Of a DNA stretch of 5,945 bases, positions 5,945 through 5,945 are shown piece after piece. The DNA comes from a bacterium (lineage in GTDB: Bacteria; Auribacterota; Auribacteria; Auribacterales; Auribacteraceae): positions 1 to 5,945 of the forward strand of contig JAGGZS010000049.1 of the NCBI GenBank assembly GCA_021161885.1, read 5' to 3'. Position 1 is the first letter of the stretch. Every line of letters begins with the position of its first letter. The notes below the pieces were generated by a model. It worked only from the letters and a program-made list of their open reading frames with translations, had not been told where the DNA came from and made no database searches. A program made the position numbers and the translations under genes.

Positions 5945-5945
5945 C

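Noticed and set aside
1..5945. CRISPR arrays, tRNA or rRNA genes, insertion sequences, integrase sites
   Set aside because: No spaced repeats, tRNA-like cloverleaf segments, transposase motifs or terminal inverted repeats were seen on either strand.

Overview
The window is AT-rich bacterial chromosome with compact genes, short spacers and Shine-Dalgarno-led starts. The mix is a bacterial STT3-type oligosaccharyltransferase homologue, a secreted multi-domain DUF1573 protein, a sodium:solute symporter and an excisionase-HTH/PTS-IIA fusion. I associate this with low-GC, little-cultured lineages such as Elusimicrobiota or Omnitrophota. That is an impression from gene content only, and no rRNA or marker gene here proves it.

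Layout. On the minus strand, a large 13-TM-type STT3 homologue with an N-terminal helix-turn-helix-like segment (2306 to 267) is followed by a small two-TM membrane protein (209 to 8). The small protein's frame is broken by a T8 run just after its start codon. A divergent intergenic region (2307-2509) has promoter-like elements for both directions. On the plus strand come a secreted DUF1573/ASH-like protein (2510-3555), whose reading frame shifts at an A7 run, a possible 20-codon micro-ORF (3566-3628), a sodium:solute symporter (3648-5084), and an HTH + PTS EIIA protein (5222-5944).

Functional reading. The left half looks like envelope biology: a membrane glycosyltransferase of the STT3 fold diverging from an exported Ig-like protein. 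The right half looks like nutrient uptake and sensing: a Na+-coupled permease followed by a phosphorelay-type regulator with its own probable promoter. No direct functional link between the halves can be shown from this sequence.

The most notable signal is the pair of homopolymer frame breaks. In the DUF1573 gene an in-phase A AAA AAA heptamer has an SD-like AAAAAAGG 9 nt upstream. A 9-bp perfect inverted repeat lies 30 nt downstream and contains the zero-frame stop. A -1 shift there exactly restores a canonical DUF1573 sequence and gives a 348-aa three-domain protein instead of a 121-aa one-domain protein. In the small membrane protein the loss of one T from a T8 run restores a 66-aa protein. 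Programmed frameshifting or transcriptional slippage, phase variation, true mutation and homopolymer sequencing error all remain possible.
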